DNA of 64,000 nucleotides from Candidatus Izemoplasmatales bacterium (GTDB taxonomy: Bacteria; Bacillota_I; Bacilli_A; Izemoplasmatales; Hujiaoplasmataceae), in the NCBI GenBank assembly GCA_041649275.1, contig JBAZNL010000001.1, positions 496,001-560,000 on the forward strand. The letters are read 5' to 3'. Positions 16,706 to 26,984 of the stretch are shown here, in pieces (positions within the stretch are counted from its first letter, which is position 1; each line of letters opens with the position of its first letter). Under the pieces are notes generated by a model that was not told the DNA's origin, did not search any database, and was given only the letters and a program-made list of their open reading frames with translations. Both the position numbers and the translations under genes were made by a program.

Positions 16706-16809
16706 CGCGCGATCCCCCTGGCTCCCGCGACCGCATGGAATCGCGCCGATGTCGCGACGATGCGTTTCGTCAGAATGGGCACATGTCGGTCATTCATGGG
16801 GAAAGCGCC

Positions 16810-17397
16810 TCAGTCGCGTTCGACGGCGCCGCGGCATCGTACCATGATGTCGTAGGTCGTCAGACAGTCGTCCGTGGCGCGGTGCGAACCGCGCGCGATC
16901 CCGAAATGCCGCTTGATCGTTTCGAGTTTATGATTCTCGACGGTCCCGTAAGGCAACGCGCGACGCGCGAGCGCCAGGACGTCGATTCGTCGCGACAGGT
17001 CGATCGAGAGTCCGAGACGCTCGAACGACGCCGTCAGGAAACGGATATCGAAATCGACGTTGTAGCCGACGATCGTGACGCCGTCGATCCGTTCCCTGAT
17101 GTCGAAGGCGACCTCGTGGAACGCCGGCTGCCCGATCAGCATGTCGTCGGTGATGCCGTTCACCGCCGTCGCCTGCGGCGGCATCATCCGCTCGGGATGG
17201 ATCAGGATCCCGTAGGTGTCGGCCAAGGCGCCGTTCGCGTACGTCAGGATCGCGATCTCGACGATGCGGTCCCTGACCGGGTCGATGCCGGTCGTCTCGG
17301 TGTCGAGGACGACGAAGCGCGACGGCAGCGGCGTCGGGCCGGACGGGGTCTTGCGTTCTTGGGGTCTGGAGCCGTAGCGATAGAACGGATAGGGCAT
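16810..17397 (-). CDS. DEDDh 3'-5' exonuclease (DnaQ-like)
   Basis: Protein of 195 residues. Exo I motif 'VVLDTETTGIDP' with Asp32 and Glu34, Exo II around 'GYNVDFDIRFL', and Exo III 'GSHRATDDCLTTYDI' with the His and Asp of the DEDDh class. It is a free-standing DNA polymerase III epsilon-like exonuclease with no polymerase, UvrC or helicase domain. Start has GGAGG upstream. Likely proofreading, repair or RNA trimming; not resolvable from sequence. Confidence 0.88.
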   Translation of the reverse strand: MPYPFYRYGSRPQERKTPSGPTPLPSRFVVLDTETTGIDPVRDRIVEIAILTYANGALADTYGILIHPERMMPPQATAVNGITDDMLIGQPAFHEVAFDIRERIDGVTIVGYNVDFDIRFLTASFERLGLSIDLSRRIDVLALARRALPYGTVENHKLETIKRHFGIARGSHRATDDCLTTYDIMVRCRGAVERD

Positions 17398-17606
17398 GGG
17401 ATTCCTCCGGGATCGATCTGAGAGTGGTTTTTCATGGTCGACGCATCGCGAGCCGTCGGTCGGAAGCGGAACTTTCCGGCTCGCAAGGACGACATGGTCG
17501 AGACCATCATACCATCGGACGCGCGAAAAGGAAAGGTCGCGGACGTCGAGTCCAATGAATTCAAGAAAAAACGCCGGCCTTTTCAGGGCGGGCGTCCGAT
17601 TTCTGA

Positions 17607-17697
17607 TGGCGGAGAAGGGGGGATTCGAACCCCCGCACCGTTTTACCGATCTACTAGCTTTCCAAGCCAGCCCCTTCAGCCACTTGGGTACTTCTCC
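17607..17697 (-). tRNA. tRNA-Ser (anticodon GGA), CCA encoded
   Basis: Acceptor GGAGAAG (17697-17691) pairs with CTTCTCC (17617-17611), followed by discriminator G and encoded CCA (17609-17607). The anticodon loop reads CTTGGAA with GGA at 17663-17661. A long variable arm and the TTCGAATC T-loop fit a class II tRNA-Ser. Confidence 0.95.
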
Positions 17698-17851
17698 GTG
17701 GGGACGGTTCCGTCGAATCGTCCTTAACCATTATATCAACACATCCCCTTTCAAGCAACAAAATTCGCTTGACCGGTGAATGCAAAAATATACTGTTGAT
17801 TTTTATCGATGGATGGTATAATGAAGGCAGGTCATCCTGGAGGCGATCCGC

Positions 17852-19204
17852 ATGCCCGGTTGGGAACCCATCGGCCAGATCCTGAAGAAGGAACTGCGAC
17901 AGCTGTACGAAGAAGGTCTCGACGTCCGCGTCGAAGACGCTTCTCTGTATCTAGAAACCATGCCCGCGGACAAGCTCGGGATGGTCGTCGACCTGCTTCG
18001 CCGTTCGAAGCGGCGCCGCGACTATCCCTACGTCGAACCCGACGATCCGACCGGTCTGCCGGCGGAGACGAAGGACGTCCTCCCGCGGACGAAAAGGCCC
18101 TCATCCGACGCGTTCCTCGGCGCCGTCCTCGGACGGATGGCCGGATGCGTGCTCGGAAAGCCGCTCGAAACAGGTCCGTACTTCTGGGAATCGACGAAGG
18201 AACGTCCGGGATGGAAGAACGTGAAGCGCTGGTTCGAAGGCGCCGGACAGTATCCGATCCGCGACTACGTGCCCGCATCCTCCGACGCTTCGGACCTTCA
18301 CGTCGTCTGTCCGAAGAGCCAGAAGGAACATCTCGCCTTCGTCGAGACCGACGACGACGTCCGCTACACCCTCCTCGCCCTCGAACGGCTCGAACGCCAC
18401 GGCTTCGCGTTTTCGGATCGCGACGTCGGAGCACTCTGGCACGAACTGCTCGGCTATCGCGACGTCTGCACCGCCGAAACGCAGGCATATCTCAATTTCG
18501 CCCAGGTGTCGACCCATCTCGGCGGCGATGTCGGCCCGCTTTCCGAGGCCGACGCCTCCTACGTGCGCATGCACATGAATCCCTATCGCGAATGGATCGG
18601 CGCGACGATCCGGATCGACGGCTACGCCTACGCCGCCGCCGGCGATCCCCTCCTCGCCGCTTCGCTCGCGGCCCGTGAGGCGCGTTTCTCCCATGTCAAG
18701 AACGGCGTCTACGCACCGATGTTCTTCGCCGCCCTGATCGCTTCGGCGTTCGTCACGGACGACATCGACGCGTGCGTCGCGCAGGCGCTCGACGTGATTC
18801 CCGCAACCTCGCGCCTGCATGAGGCGCTCGTGCGCACGATCGCGATCGTGCAGGCGGAAACGGACACCGAGACGATGGTCGGGAGGGTCTGGGAACGGCT
18901 GCTCGACTACGATCCCGCCCACGCCGTGAACAACGCCTGCGTCTGCCTCGCCGCCATCCTCCACGGCGGCCGCGACTATTCGAAGGCGATCGGCACCGCC
19001 GCCCTCTTCGGCCTCGATACCGATTGCAACGCGGCGACGGTCGGGTCGTTCGTCGGCGCCCTCGTCGGCGCCTCCGCCATCCCCGACCACTGGAAGGAAC
19101 CGCTTCACGACACGATCCGTTCCGGCATCCGCGGATACGATCCGATCGCGATCACCGAGGTCGCGAGACGTTTCGAGGCCCTGTACCGGGCGAACGCCAG
19201 ATAG
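17852..19204 (+). CDS. ADP-ribosylglycohydrolase family protein
   Basis: Protein of 450 residues. Residues ~85-440 match the ADP-ribosylglycohydrolase (DraG/ARH) fold: 'AVLGRMAGCVLGKPLE', the metal motif 'VETDDDVRYT' (Thr166-Asp169) and the distal 'GLDTDCNAATVGSFVGALVG' with the second Asp pair. It is expected to remove ADP-ribose from protein or another acceptor with two Mg2+. The first ~80 residues are an added charged region not part of the family core. GGAGG precedes the ATG, and TATAAT lies at 17817-17822. It sits alone on the plus strand between two minus-strand tRNA-Ser genes. Confidence 0.88.
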   Translation: MPGWEPIGQILKKELRQLYEEGLDVRVEDASLYLETMPADKLGMVVDLLRRSKRRRDYPYVEPDDPTGLPAETKDVLPRTKRPSSDAFLGAVLGRMAGCVLGKPLETGPYFWESTKERPGWKNVKRWFEGAGQYPIRDYVPASSDASDLHVVCPKSQKEHLAFVETDDDVRYTLLALERLERHGFAFSDRDVGALWHELLGYRDVCTAETQAYLNFAQVSTHLGGDVGPLSEADASYVRMHMNPYREWIGATIRIDGYAYAAAGDPLLAASLAAREARFSHVKNGVYAPMFFAALIASAFVTDDIDACVAQALDVIPATSRLHEALVRTIAIVQAETDTETMVGRVWERLLDYDPAHAVNNACVCLAAILHGGRDYSKAIGTAALFGLDTDCNAATVGSFVGALVGASAIPDHWKEPLHDTIRSGIRGYDPIAITEVARRFEALYRANAR

Positions 19205-19216
19205 CTTCCGGACAAT

Positions 19217-19250
19217 CAAAAAGACGCAGAGTTCGCTCTGCGTCTTTTTT
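19217..19250. terminator. Bidirectional terminator after the ADP-ribosylglycohydrolase gene
   Basis: AAAAAGACGCAGAG-TTCG-CTCTGCGTCTTTTTT: perfect stem, UUCG-type tetraloop, T run on both strands. It ends the plus-strand gene and also lies just downstream of the minus-strand tRNA-Ser. Confidence 0.93.
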
Positions 19251-19257
19251 CGCTTCA

Positions 19258-19347
19258 TGGCGGAGTAAGAGAGATTTGAACTCTCGCGCCGGTTTCCCGA
19301 CCTACGCCCTTAGCAGGGGCGCCTCTTCACCACTTGAGTATTACTCC
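19258..19347 (-). tRNA. tRNA-Ser (anticodon GCT), CCA encoded
   Basis: Acceptor GGAGTAA (19347-19341) pairs with TTACTCC (19268-19262), then discriminator G and CCA (19260-19258). The anticodon loop has GCT at 19314-19312. A long variable arm marks a class II tRNA-Ser for AGC/AGU codons. Confidence 0.95.
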
Positions 19348-19402
19348 GTAAAAAACAGTCGGCCCTCTTATGATACCTTAAATCGGGTCGACTGTCAACG
19401 AA

Positions 19403-20092
19403 TCAGTTGATGTAGGTTTCCTTCGGCGCTTCCTCGGGCTGAGGCTGCGGCTTGGGGACTTCCTTCTCGACGGGAGCCTTCTTGGCCTTTTGTTCCTGGA
19501 GCGATTTGGAGTTCTGGCGGTAGATCCGATAGCCGCCGCCGCCATTGTATCCGTCATACGCAAGGTACAAACCACCGATGACCGAGATGATCAGGAGGAC
19601 CCATGTGATGACGCCAAGAATGCCGGCATCGTTCAAAATCTCGAGGACGAGAATCGCGGGAGCGAGTGTCATGCAGATGAGATGAGCCCAGAATTTCGCG
19701 GGTTCGCTCTTCTCTCCGAAGAAATACATCGATATGAAATAGATGAAGGCGCGAAGATACAGGAACCCGGCTACGAAGTACCCATAGCTTTCATACCAGA
19801 AGTTCCCTGATTCCGCTCCCGGAGCCGGCCACCACAGTGCAACAGCCAAAATCATGAGGATTCCCATGATGGTGTCGAACACGATTTCGAAGAGGTTGAT
19901 CGTCCGCAGGACTTCCTTCTTCAGGGTCTTCATCAAAGGATATACCCGGAAGAGAGAGAAGATCGTAATCGCGATGCCGGTGATGATATAGACGATTTGC
20001 GATTGGAACATGACCAGAATTCCGACGGCGATCAGAATCGCCGCGAGAATCCATTTCAGCAGCCAACCATATGCGAATTTCTTCTTGTCCAT
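19403..20092 (-). CDS. Membrane protein of unknown function with Pro/Gln/Glu/Lys tail
   Basis: Protein of 229 residues with about six hydrophobic segments up to residue ~180, then a charged cytoplasmic-type tail rich in K, E, P and Q ('EKEVPKPQPQPEEAPKE'). It resembles HdeD-like or DUF308-type small membrane proteins in layout, but I cannot assign a family. AAAAGGGGG precedes the ATG. On the minus strand TATAAT at about 20150-20145 with TTGTTT 16 bases upstream is a likely promoter, just after the stop of the diguanylate cyclase gene. Confidence 0.75.
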   Translation of the reverse strand: MDKKKFAYGWLLKWILAAILIAVGILVMFQSQIVYIITGIAITIFSLFRVYPLMKTLKKEVLRTINLFEIVFDTIMGILMILAVALWWPAPGAESGNFWYESYGYFVAGFLYLRAFIYFISMYFFGEKSEPAKFWAHLICMTLAPAILVLEILNDAGILGVITWVLLIISVIGGLYLAYDGYNGGGGYRIYRQNSKSLQEQKAKKAPVEKEVPKPQPQPEEAPKETYIN

Positions 20093-20184
20093 CTTATAGC
20101 CCCCTTTTCATTAAGGAAGGACCCGGAAGTCCGTTCTTGTCTTTATTATATATCATTTGAATGCGAAAACAAGACGGGAGAGCC

Positions 20185-21780
20185 CTATTTGAGGTCCGCC
20201 GAATAGCTGACCGCGTTCTTGCCGACGCTCTTGGAGACGTACATCGCGTCGTCCGCCTCCTTGATGTAGCGTTCGAGCGGCTTGTTCACCGTCCCGCGCG
20301 ATCCGGCGACGCCGAACGATCCGGTCACCCGGATCATGCGCCGCTGGTAGGTGAAGGCGTGGGTGGAGACGGCGTCGCAAATCCGCCGGTCGAGTTCCTT
20401 CGCCTCGGTCTCGTCGACGTTCCTGCGGAAGATCACGAACTCCTCTCCGCCGTACCGTGCGAAGATGTCGTCCGGTCCGAGCAGGCCGGTGACCACCTTG
20501 GCGAGCTGCGCGAGGATCGAATCGCCCGCCTGATGACCGTAGATGTCGTTCACTTCCTTGAAGTCGTCGAGGTCGAACATCATCAGCCGCACGTTCGCGC
20601 GCGAGGCGACGGCCTGGTCGAAGGCTTCCGTCGCCTTCCGGAAGAAATAGCGGCGGTTGTAGATCTTGGTGAGGTCGTCGTAGGCGGCCATCTGTTCCAT
20701 CCGGCGCATCTCGTCCTTGTGGGAAGTGACGTCCTGATAGACGACGAAGGATCCCGTGGGCCGCTTCCGGGATCGACCGAGGAGCGTGAGCGACGCGCGG
20801 TAATGCCGCGGCTTGCCTTCGACCGATACCGACAGTTCCGCATCCCTCCCGGCGACGAGTTCCCGCGCCGCGGCGTCGCCGCCGTGCAGCGCGACCAGGT
20901 CGAGGCGGCCGGATTCGCCGTTCTTGCGCTTTCCGAAGGCGCGTTCCGCGGCCGCGTTGAGCGCGACCACGGCGTGGGATCCGTCGAGGATGACGATCGG
21001 ATACTCGGATTTCCGGTAGATCTCGTAGTAGGCGGCCGGAATCAGGTCGAACATCTCGTACTTGAAGAGGGCGAGGAAGGCGGAGAAGGCGATCGCGTCG
21101 GTGAAGAAGGCGGAGAAGTCGACGAGCACCGTATCCCGGCTCACCGTCGTGAGCACCAGAAGTGGAAGCGCGACGAGCGCCATCGCGAACATGAACTGCG
21201 CCCGCCGCCGCGCGATGCCCTCGCGCCGGCGGATCATCGCGTGGAAGTTGATGCAGGAGAGCGACGCCACCAGGATGGTGAAGGCGACGAGCGCGTAATA
21301 GAGGATTCCCTTCGCGAAATGGATTCCGATGAATCCGCTCCAGCCCTCGCCGGCAAGCGTGGCGACATCGTGACCGGTGAAGAAGAGCGTCCGGATCCAC
21401 GAGGTGTCGGCGGTCACGGCGTCGGGGTAGAGCATCATCGCAAGCGTCGCCAGGACGGGAACGACGAACAGCACGGCCGTCCTCCACGTCGAAAGCATCC
21501 GCTTGTCGAAACGCTGCTGGATCGAGATCAGGTACCATACCGGCATCATGAACGGAAGCGCGAAGTACATCATCTTCAGATACCCGATCATGTGCGTCTC
21601 GAAGTCAGAAAGCAGATAGCCGGCGTAGGCGATCGAATAGACGGCGTTCATGAGCGCAAACGCCGCGAGCAGCTTCAGTCCGAGGATCGGTTCCCGCCGC
21701 GTCAGGAGATAGACCGCCCCGAGGATCAGAAACGTGGCGAAGGCGACGAGCAGCGCCGCCATCATGAAATCGTATCGCAA
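20185..21780 (-). CDS. Membrane-bound diguanylate cyclase (7TM-PAS-GGDEF), TTG start
   Basis: Protein of 531 residues. N-terminal seven hydrophobic segments (~5-230) resemble the histidine-kinase N-terminal 7TM sensor module. A PAS-like domain (~240-345) and a full GGDEF domain with active-site 'ARYGGEEFVIF' (~455) follow. It should make cyclic-di-GMP. The RxxD product-inhibition site is absent: the aligned residues are GPDD. The start is taken as TTG at 21780 because GGAGG lies 8 bases upstream; the first ATG, five codons on, lacks a ribosome site. It lies 43 bases downstream of tex, possibly in one transcript. Confidence 0.88.
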   Translation of the reverse strand: MRYDFMMAALLVAFATFLILGAVYLLTRREPILGLKLLAAFALMNAVYSIAYAGYLLSDFETHMIGYLKMMYFALPFMMPVWYLISIQQRFDKRMLSTWRTAVLFVVPVLATLAMMLYPDAVTADTSWIRTLFFTGHDVATLAGEGWSGFIGIHFAKGILYYALVAFTILVASLSCINFHAMIRRREGIARRRAQFMFAMALVALPLLVLTTVSRDTVLVDFSAFFTDAIAFSAFLALFKYEMFDLIPAAYYEIYRKSEYPIVILDGSHAVVALNAAAERAFGKRKNGESGRLDLVALHGGDAAARELVAGRDAELSVSVEGKPRHYRASLTLLGRSRKRPTGSFVVYQDVTSHKDEMRRMEQMAAYDDLTKIYNRRYFFRKATEAFDQAVASRANVRLMMFDLDDFKEVNDIYGHQAGDSILAQLAKVVTGLLGPDDIFARYGGEEFVIFRRNVDETEAKELDRRICDAVSTHAFTYQRRMIRVTGSFGVAGSRGTVNKPLERYIKEADDAMYVSKSVGKNAVSYSADLK

Positions 21781-21823
21781 TCGCTTCTCCTCCCTTCCTC
21801 GCGGCGACTCGCCGCGCGCGGAC

Positions 21824-24025
<2,202 letters not shown>

Positions 24026-24103
24026 GATGAACCACCTTCGGTCGAATGTCTTCATATTATTTATACCACACCGGGGCCATTTCGCGGTAGGGAAAAAAGA
24101 AAA

Positions 24104-24126
24104 CCCCGGAGCGCAACTCCGGGGTT
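24104..24126 (-). terminator. Intrinsic terminator of the thioredoxin-like gene
   Basis: ACCCCGGAG pairs with CTCCGGGGT; on the minus strand a TTTTCTTTTTT tract follows. Confidence 0.88.
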
Positions 24127-24140
24127 CTGGAAGGCTGGAT

Positions 24141-24659
24141 TCAGTTGAACGGGGCGTAGTCGCCGGTCTTGACGAGTTCGAGCATCTCGAGCACGGCGGT
24201 CGATCCGATCGCGGTCTCGTAGAATTCGCCGTCGTTCACGACGACGAGCATCGGCGTCCTGAGCGAGCTCAGGCTGATGACGCCGAGGAAGGCGTCCTTG
24301 TCGCCGGCGGTATCCTCGGTGATCTCGGCGGTGTTCACGAAATAGACGACGGTGTCGTTCTTGTTGATGCGGGAGACGAGGCGGAGCGCGTCCTTCTGGA
24401 TCGCGACGCAGTTCTCGCAGGTGTCGTTGTAGAAATAGACGATGTAGTCCTGGACCTGCGCGGCGTCGACGGTCTGCGTGAGCACTTCGTCGTACTTGGT
24501 GATGTGCGTGTAGTCGTCGTAGCTGCCGACCGATACGGTCAGGTCGTAGAGGAAGATGACGAGGACGGATACGAGCACGAAGCCGATCAGTCCGACGATG
24601 ATCTTGAGCAGGAGGAGTTCTCCGGATTGCTTCTTGAAGCCTTTCGCGTAAGTCGCCAT
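24141..24659 (-). CDS. Membrane-anchored thioredoxin-like protein (CENC motif)
   Basis: Protein of 172 residues. One hydrophobic segment at ~16-40, then a thioredoxin-like domain with 'YIVYFYNDTCENCVAIQKDA': Cys81 and Cys84 form a CxxC redox site. A cis-Pro candidate occurs in 'LRTPMLVVV'. The domain should face outside the membrane as a disulfide reductase or oxidase. Start set at 24659; 23 more codons are open but contain no supported start. Its own terminator makes it monocistronic. Confidence 0.8.
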   Translation of the reverse strand: MATYAKGFKKQSGELLLLKIIVGLIGFVLVSVLVIFLYDLTVSVGSYDDYTHITKYDEVLTQTVDAAQVQDYIVYFYNDTCENCVAIQKDALRLVSRINKNDTVVYFVNTAEITEDTAGDKDAFLGVISLSSLRTPMLVVVNDGEFYETAIGSTAVLEMLELVKTGDYAPFN

Positions 24660-24756
24660 GATGGTCACCCCAGATTGAAGATTAGCATTAATAATGATAC
24701 CTTCTTTTGACCGCTTTTGCAAGCACAAGATGAGGCCGTCGCGAAAACCTCACGAT

Positions 24757-25098
24757 TCACTTCGATTCGATCACGCAAAGACCGACGGCGTAGTCCCCCT
24801 CGTGCGAGATCGAGAGCCATACCCGGTCTTCGGGAAACTGTCCGGACGCGAGGTAGGGGCGGCCGTTCACGTCGTTTCCGACATGGATCGCGGTGATGGA
24901 TCGGATCGAGAGTCCGGTCGGGGCGGCCTTGATGATGGCCTCTTTGACGGCGAAGCGGCCGGCGAGGAACTCGGCGCGCCTCTCCGGGATTCCGAACGCG
25001 GCGTAGAGTTCCAGTTCCCCGGGTGACAGGATGTGGGCGGGATCGATCGCGCGGAACCGCGCGACGGCGGCGATGTCGACGCCGATGCCGCGGATCAT
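24757..25098 (-). CDS. acpS: Holo-[acyl-carrier-protein] synthase
   Basis: Protein of 113 residues. 'GIGVDIAAVARF' holds the metal-binding Asp8, and 'AGRFAVKEAIIKA' the catalytic Glu of 4'-phosphopantetheinyl transferases of the AcpS type. It loads phosphopantetheine from CoA onto ACP for fatty acid synthesis. GGGAGG precedes the ATG at 25098, which overlaps the whiA stop by 4 bases, so it is the last gene of the hprK-lgt-trxB-whiA operon. Confidence 0.93.
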   Translation of the reverse strand: MIRGIGVDIAAVARFRAIDPAHILSPGELELYAAFGIPERRAEFLAGRFAVKEAIIKAAPTGLSIRSITAIHVGNDVNGRPYLASGQFPEDRVWLSISHEGDYAVGLCVIESK

Positions 25099-26054
25099 CG
25101 TGATTCCTCCCGGAGGTATTCGAGTTCGACGAGATAGTCCTTGAGGGCGCGGAAGCGGTGGTTGATCGCCGACTTCGTAAGCATCTTCCCGAAATGCTCC
25201 TCGGCGGCGTACGTGAGTTCGACGAGCGTCGACTCCGGATACTTCTTGCGCAGGAAGACGATCTCCGCGAGGCTCTTGGGCATGTCCTGCGGCTTGAAGG
25301 CCTCGATCTTCGCGATCAGTTCGAGCTGTTCGCGGGCGGCCTTCAGCGCCTTCTCCTCGTTGGCGATGTCGCAGTTCATGACGCGGTTGATCGAGTTCGC
25401 GAAATCGCGCTTGATGCGCGCATCCTCGAAGCGGAACAATTCGTTCGTCGCCCCCGTCACGCGCATGAAGTCGGAGATCCGTTCCGCCTCCTTGACGTAG
25501 ACGATCCAGCCACGGCGGTTCTTCGTGGTCCGGGCGCCGAGGTCGAAGCCGTTCGCGAGCTTCGCGACGCTCTCCGCCAGCCGTTCCGAGAAGGTCTGGA
25601 TCTCGAGATGGTAGGTCGGCGTCTCCGGCGAGTTCATCGATCCGCCGGCGAGGAAGGCGCCGCGCAGGTACGCCCTGCGGCAGCACTCCTTGGCGACGAG
25701 TGAATCGTCGACCTCCTGGAAGAAGAGGGCGTTTCTGTTCATCAGGACGAGATCGTCGACGATGTTCTGGACCCGCTCCTCGATCTCGACGACGTAGATG
25801 TCGTTCTTCTGGAGGTTCAGACGCCTTTTCGTCATCGTCAGCGGCTCGACCTTGTAACGCTCCTTCAATAGTTTCAGAAATTTCCTGACGACCGCGTTGT
25901 TGGTCGTCTGGAACGTCAGGGCGAGTCCCGTCCGGCGCAGTTCGACCGCGCCGCCCACGGCCAGAAGCGCCGACAGTTCGGCGCGGGCGCAACAGGCTGA
26001 ATCGCGGGCGTTGGCCAGTTCGGCCTTGACGTCGGCGGTGAACGACATCGTCAT
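25095..26054 (-). CDS. whiA: WhiA, DNA-binding regulator of cell division
   Basis: Protein of 319 residues with the LAGLIDADG-like N-terminal domain ('RAYLRGAFLAGGSMNSPE') and the C-terminal helix-turn-helix ('AAEEHFGKMLTKSAINHRFRAL'). It binds DNA and influences cell division and chromosome segregation in Gram-positive bacteria. Two in-frame ATGs (26054 and 26048) follow GGAGGG; the second has better spacing. Overlaps trxB by 4 bases. In many Firmicutes rapZ and yvcK sit between trxB and whiA; here they are missing. Confidence 0.93.
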   Translation of the reverse strand: MTMSFTADVKAELANARDSACCARAELSALLAVGGAVELRRTGLALTFQTTNNAVVRKFLKLLKERYKVEPLTMTKRRLNLQKNDIYVVEIEERVQNIVDDLVLMNRNALFFQEVDDSLVAKECCRRAYLRGAFLAGGSMNSPETPTYHLEIQTFSERLAESVAKLANGFDLGARTTKNRRGWIVYVKEAERISDFMRVTGATNELFRFEDARIKRDFANSINRVMNCDIANEEKALKAAREQLELIAKIEAFKPQDMPKSLAEIVFLRKKYPESTLVELTYAAEEHFGKMLTKSAINHRFRALKDYLVELEYLREESR

Positions 26055-26980
26055 CCCTCCGTTTTTCTGAGATCGTCGAGATACTTGACCGCCGACAGGG
26101 CGGCGATCGCTCCGTCCGAGATCGCGGTCGCGATCAGGCGGAAATCCTTCTTCGTGACGTCGCCGGCGGCGAAGAGGCCGGGAACCTTCGTCTTCATGTC
26201 CCGGTCGACGGCGATGAACCCGTCCGCGCCGACGGCGCCGGTGCCGGACAGATATCCCGTCTCGGGAAGATTCCCGACGTACACGAACGCCCCCTGGGCG
26301 GGCAGCACGCGCTCCGCGCCGGTGCGCCTGTCGCGGATCGCGACGCCTTCGAGCAGACGCGCGCCGACGAACCCGGTCACGGCCGTCTCCGTCAGGATCG
26401 CGATCGCCGGGTTGCGGCGAACGCGCGCGGCGAGTCCGGCCGCGGCGGTGAGTTCGGGGAGGTCGTGGACGATCGTCACCGAGCGGGCGATGCGGGAGAG
26501 GTAGTTACTCTCTTCGAGAGCAGAGTCGCCGCCGCCGATGACGACGACGTCCTTGTCCTTGAAGAAGATGCCGTCGCAGACGGCGCAGTAGGAGAGACCC
26601 TTCCCGACGAAGGCGGATTCGTTCGTGACTCCGAGCGTCTTCGACTTCGTGCCGGTGGCGACGATCACGGCGTCGCACAGATATTCGTCGGCGTCCGTCG
26701 TGATTCGGAATCCCTGCTCCTCCTGCCGGATCGAGAGGACCTTTCCGTAGCGGTCCTCGATCCCGAGGTCGCGCAGATGCGTGACCATCTTGGCGACGAG
26801 TTCCTCGGCCGAGACGCGGCCGAAGCCGAGGTAGTTGTCGACCTGGTAGGTGGAAAGCACGCGGCCGCCCGGGGTCGAGCGGTCGAGCACGACGACGTCC
26901 TTGTCGGCGCGTTTGGCGTAGATCGCCGCCATCATTCCGGCGGGACCGCAGCCGACGATCAGAAGTTCGCAGCGGACCAT
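26051..26980 (-). CDS. trxB: Thioredoxin reductase (NADPH)
   Basis: Flavoprotein of 309 residues. FAD motif 'LLIVGCGPAGMMAAIYA', redox pair Cys132/Cys135 in 'SYCAVCDG', NADPH motif 'VVVIGGGDSALEE' and C-terminal 'GLFAAGDVTKKDFRL'. It reduces thioredoxin in the cytoplasm. Situated between lgt and whiA in the operon, with a 4-base gap after lgt. Confidence 0.95.
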   Translation of the reverse strand: MVRCELLIVGCGPAGMMAAIYAKRADKDVVVLDRSTPGGRVLSTYQVDNYLGFGRVSAEELVAKMVTHLRDLGIEDRYGKVLSIRQEEQGFRITTDADEYLCDAVIVATGTKSKTLGVTNESAFVGKGLSYCAVCDGIFFKDKDVVVIGGGDSALEESNYLSRIARSVTIVHDLPELTAAAGLAARVRRNPAIAILTETAVTGFVGARLLEGVAIRDRRTGAERVLPAQGAFVYVGNLPETGYLSGTGAVGADGFIAVDRDMKTKVPGLFAAGDVTKKDFRLIATAISDGAIAALSAVKYLDDLRKTEG

Positions 26981-26984
26981 CGGA

